Assembly: GCA_949317995.1 (NCBI GenBank)
Contig: OX439035.1
Location: 1,967,181-2,031,180, forward strand
Source: Acholoe squamosa
Taxonomy: Eukaryota > Annelida > Polychaeta > Phyllodocida > Polynoidae
Length of the DNA: 64,000 bases
Direction: 5' to 3'
In this document: in pieces, positions 59,838 to 64,000 of the stretch
Layout of the letters: each line of letters opens with the position of its first letter
Position numbering within the stretch: the first letter of the stretch is position 1
Notes under the pieces: generated by a model
What the model was told of the DNA's origin: nothing
Database searches by the model: none
The model's input: the letters and a program-made list of their open reading frames with translations, nothing else
Translations under genes and position numbers: made by a program

Positions 59838-60859
59838 TGGGGTAAAAGGCCCTTTAAAAAAAAAAAAAGCCCTCATGACCAAGGTACTAGTTGTATGCAG
59901 CCATTTAGCACTTGCAAGTAAGGATAACTTCAAGGAGATCTCTTTTGTAGGTTTTCATTTTGATTGGATGAGAAAAAGTTAACTTATCAGACATTCAAAA
60001 TTTTATAACTGTTAAGACCATCATGCTCAATTTGAGATAATTAGAAATAAAAGGGTCCTGAAATATGCATGGATTTTTGGGTAGCAAGTCAAATGGGTTA
60101 AAAGTATTAGGTGAGGTATTATTAGATAAAGGGGTGAAGGGTAGGTCATAAAGATACATTTTTTTTACCTTACACTTTGTTCCAATAACTACATGGGCTT
60201 TTGAGATGATCCTTATCTTATCATCAGATCCATGGGCCTTTTGCCCCATCGCTTTAGGCCCTTTACCCCAGCCTTTCAACCTACGGGACAAAATGCCCCA
60301 CTTTTTGTCAAGCATTTTATTGGAATATTCCATAAGGCTAGGCTGACAACCTATTTCACAAGTATGATGCATTGTTCCATCTCTTGATTGGTGTGAAAAT
60401 ATGCATTAATTAGGGATTATTCTCTTAGAACTAGCTCAGTTATGTGCTATTAGGGTATTTTAGCTTATCCTACCCTATCACCCCTTGGACTTCGATATGA
60501 ATGCTACTTTAGGTGATTAAGAAAAATCTCAGCAGTAGTTTATGAATATTAACTTTAGGTTCTTTTTTAATGACAAGAATCTAAATGGAGCTTTTATTCC
60601 AATTATGATCCTCTTTATTGTGCATGTAGGCCTTTTATCCCAAAGGTTGTGGGCCTTTTACCCAGCTGTGGGCCTTTTACCCCAGCATCCACTTTTTTTC
60701 ATACATGATTTACTGTAACAATCTATAGGGCAGAGCTGACAAGCTTTTGCGAATGAAGAAAATATCATTCCATCCTTTGATTAATGAAAAAGTTATTCTG
60801 GAAGCACCCATGAATTTCTTATAAATGAAACATTTGTAAATTAAGGGCGTCTTACCCCA
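59838..60859. mobile_element. Probable MITE with GGGGTAAAAGGCC ends
   Basis: The left end TGGGGTAAAAGGCCCTTTAA (59838) is approximately inverted at the right end, TTAAGGGCGTCTTACCCCA (to 60859). Internal copies of GGGCCTTTTACCCCAGC at 60650-60690 and CCCTTTACCCCAGCC at 60258 look like subterminal repeats. No target duplication is seen. The LINE frame at 60860 starts right at its edge. Confidence 0.5.
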
Positions 60860-61690
60860 ACCTACCTAAATAATAGTGATGCAGGTGCTAAAGAGAACAC
60901 AACTGAAGCTGCAGGCGCTAATGGTACTAAAGTAGAGACAATAGGTGGCGCATGCACTACAGGTACCAAAGAGAACACAACCAGGGTTACATGCACTATA
61001 GGTGCTAAAGAATACGCAACAGAATGTGCAGACACTGCAAGTGCTAAGGAGACCATTACAGGATGTGCAAATGCTAGAGGTGCTAGAGAAAATGCAGCAG
61101 GGGGCACAGGCGCTACCGGTGCTAAAGAGAATAGTACAGTAAATGCAAGTGCTCCAAAAGAAGATGAGACCACTAAAGCAACACCAGTCCATAGAAATAC
61201 AATCCAAACTGACTACCTTCTAATAGGAAACAGTAACATGCGGGGTATGGCAGGTATACTCCACAGTAAGGGGCTAGCAGCAACTGGTATTGTCATGCCT
61301 GGAGCTAAAATGGATGATGTGTCAAATGCTGCCCTTAAGTCAAACTACATGTCAAAGTATGTTGTTGTCCATGGCATGGACATTGATATTCAGGAAAATG
61401 TGCCATTAACAACACTCTTTGACAGGGCTGATCGACTACTACTGAATGTGAAATCTGCTTTCCCTACATCACATATTATCATCTCCGCTCTCCCAGAGAG
61501 CTACAACACCAGGGTGAATACAGCACGTCAGCACATCGAGGCATATATTAAACACAAACTAGCCAAGGATTTCAAGGTGTGCCTCATGGACAATAGCAGA
61601 CTAAACCTTCAGGATCATATTCACTTTACCTGGCGGGCCAAAGAAGCCTACTGTGACAGGCTCTCCCGTCTCTCCTTCCCTACTAAATAG
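60843..61690 (+). pseudogene. LINE ORF1 piece with SGNH-esterase-like domain
   Basis: The frame is open from about 60843 without a start codon, to TAG at 61688. The first 120 residues are low-complexity, built on a loose GAKENTT / GATGAKENST repeat rich in Ala, Gly and Thr. The rest matches SGNH/GDSL-type esterase domains found in ORF1 of CR1/L2-like LINEs: block I LLIGNSNMRGMAG, MPGAKMDDVS, VVVHGMDIDI where a GTND block is expected, LDRAD-type helix, and DHIHFTWRAKEAYC with the Asp-His pair. The canonical GDS Ser region is altered (GNSN). Such proteins bind element RNA or membranes; their role is unsettled. The 5' end is truncated. Confidence 0.7.
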
Positions 61691-61739
61691 GACATAGGGC
61701 ATACTGACCGTATAGGGGTCATGCTCAACAAAGGTGACT

Positions 61740-62741
61740 TTAAGAGTCTTTCACTATTCTACCGGAATATTCATGGTCTGGGTGACAAACTGACTTACCC
61801 CCATATCCAAAGAATCTTAACTAGTCATGATTATAATTCTGAGTGAGATATGGATTCTCTTTGATTCTAAATACTTTGGCGTTCCTCGTGATGTGGTGGT
61901 AGGTGCTGTCTATATTCCACCAGGGGGGTCAACCTATATAGCTGAGAATTTAATTTACTATTTTAATATCCTATGTGAACAGATAGGGACATTTGAACAC
62001 AAAAACTGTGAATTATTACTATGTGGTGACTTTAATGCTCGAACATCAACTGCAAATGATCTCAGTGATAGTGCAACCACAGGTATTGAGGGGCTATTGC
62101 CCACTGAACGAATCTCAAGAGACAAAGTTCTTAATAGTAGTGGTAAGGAACTTATACAGGTATGCAAATGCATAATGGTTATTATGAATGGTAGATTTGG
62201 AGATATAAGGAACACAAGCGGCTCTACTTGTTTCACACCAAATGGCCAAAGTGTAGTAGACTATGTACTGTGTAAATCAAACTCTGTAGAGGTCTGTGAA
62301 AGGCTAGAAATACTAGAACTGCTTCCTGAATCAGATCATACACCTATATCTTTTACACTAAAAGGTGCTGTACAAACTTGTGTTACAACTAGTCAGATAA
62401 AAGGTAATGCATATATGGCATATAAATGGGATCGCTCTAAGAGAGAAACATATCAAGATAATATTGAGAGTAATATGTGCAGAGAGCTTAAAAACTGTAT
62501 TTTAGAATTAGCATCAGATGCACAAGCTAACATTGATAAAATAGTTCAAATATATTACAGGTTTCTAGATACAGCTATACCTGGAGATAAATGTAAGCGA
62601 ATAACTAAATCAAGATTCCCGCGCAATAGATGGTATAATGAAGACTGCAAAACAGCTAGAAAAAAGGTACATGAGTATAATAAAATGCATGACATTGAAT
62701 CTCATATAAAGTATAAAGTTCTGTTCCACTCCACCTCTGAG
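61740..62741 (+). pseudogene. LINE ORF2 piece: endonuclease domain
   Basis: Follows the ORF1 piece by a short gap, as in CR1/L2-like LINEs. Before 61827 another frame reads FYRNIHGLGDKL. Then come VVGAVYIPPGGSTYIAENL, CELLLCGDFNARTS, GRFGDI..SGSTCFTPNGQS, VDYVLCKS and LPESDHTPISF, the blocks of an apurinic-type endonuclease. A linker with FPRNRWYNEDCKTARKKV follows and is cut off by the (TAA)n run at 62742. No RT is present. Confidence 0.85.
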
Positions 62742-63719
<978 letters not shown>

Positions 63720-63803
63720 CGAGTGTTCCGGCCCCCCGGTACTACTTGTTGCACGCAGCAATACAGCGCTCCATTTGGTAACTATGGCAAAGCTACCCCC
63801 TGC

Positions 63804-63842
63804 TATATAAGCGCGGCGCTGCCATTCGATCGGCAGTCAGGC
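63804..63842 (+). promoter_or_regulatory. TATA/initiator-like core promoter
   Basis: TATATAAG at 63804-63811 is followed about 28 bases later by CAGTCAGGC, an initiator-like sequence, in a GC-rich local setting (GCGCGGCGCTGCC). A TGTTCCGG upstream at about 63724 could be the start of an LTR. The window ends before a gene or second LTR can be seen. Confidence 0.35.
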
Positions 63843-64000
63843 TCTACTATTCATATGGTGCACAACACCCCTGTCTGGGGGTTGGCACAAATTTTAATTT
63901 TTTACCGGTTGCCAAGGTTGGTTGGACTTAATCAACATTACCATCCGTCTTTTAACCTGGCAAAGTTGGTTTCTACCAAAAAATTCTGGCCAAGATGGGC

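Noticed and set aside
60862-61207. Minus-strand hydrophobic Ala/Val/Pro repeat protein
   Set aside because: Shadow of the low-complexity GAKENTT-type repeat in the LINE ORF1 on the plus strand.

Overview
The window reads as genomic DNA from an invertebrate animal. It holds a spliced gene of the metazoan rolling stone family with GT-AG introns, LINEs with an SGNH-esterase ORF1, hAT-like and TA-target MITEs, Ty3/gypsy elements primed by tRNA-His, and very large minisatellites. The phylum cannot be decided from the sequence. Host coding sequence is sparse: one convincing gene (exons at 30218-30718, 34663-34752 and 35965-36801, + strand, a six-pass membrane protein) and two weakly supported first-exon candidates (2447-2542 and 55730-55811). 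Almost everything else is repeat.

Layout. 1-4470: a 46-bp minisatellite, TA runs, a solo LTR (710-1060), and a cluster of MITEs, one with perfect 20-bp ends and an 8-bp hAT-type target duplication. 4471-9575: about 76 copies of a 67-bp repeat with a nine-unit (603 bp) higher-order duplication. 9958-11039: a MITE. 11464-24713: the 3' end of a LINE copy, split by a 12.9-kb Ty3/gypsy element (11589-24524). That element carries gag with a long coiled-coil leader, pol, and a separate GC-rich ORF with zinc-finger-like motifs before the 3' LTR. 25627-27975: a 43/44-bp minisatellite. 28100-29700: dispersed and degenerate repeats.

30170-36801: the rolling stone-like gene. Its introns hold a LINE tail, a 27-bp minisatellite and a decayed reverse-transcriptase fragment. 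37100-40590: a minus-strand LINE interrupted by a 1000-bp pogo/Tigger-like MITE. 40590-53445: an older, heavily broken minus-strand Ty3/gypsy copy. A plus-strand LINE lies inside it, and a second minus-strand LINE lies inside that one, giving a three-deep nest. 53446-60859: a solo LTR with a clean 4-bp target duplication, a second LTR candidate, a SINE-like head, foldback elements and MITEs. 60843-62741: a LINE piece (SGNH ORF1 plus endonuclease) ending in a long (TAA)n run. 62858-64000: mostly featureless, ending in a TATA/initiator-like promoter or LTR.

The best candidate for something undescribed is the third, zinc-finger-bearing ORF of the Ty3/gypsy element. Next are a GGTGGCAGCACC-type block shared by the LTRs of the window and the relative insertion order that the nested elements record.
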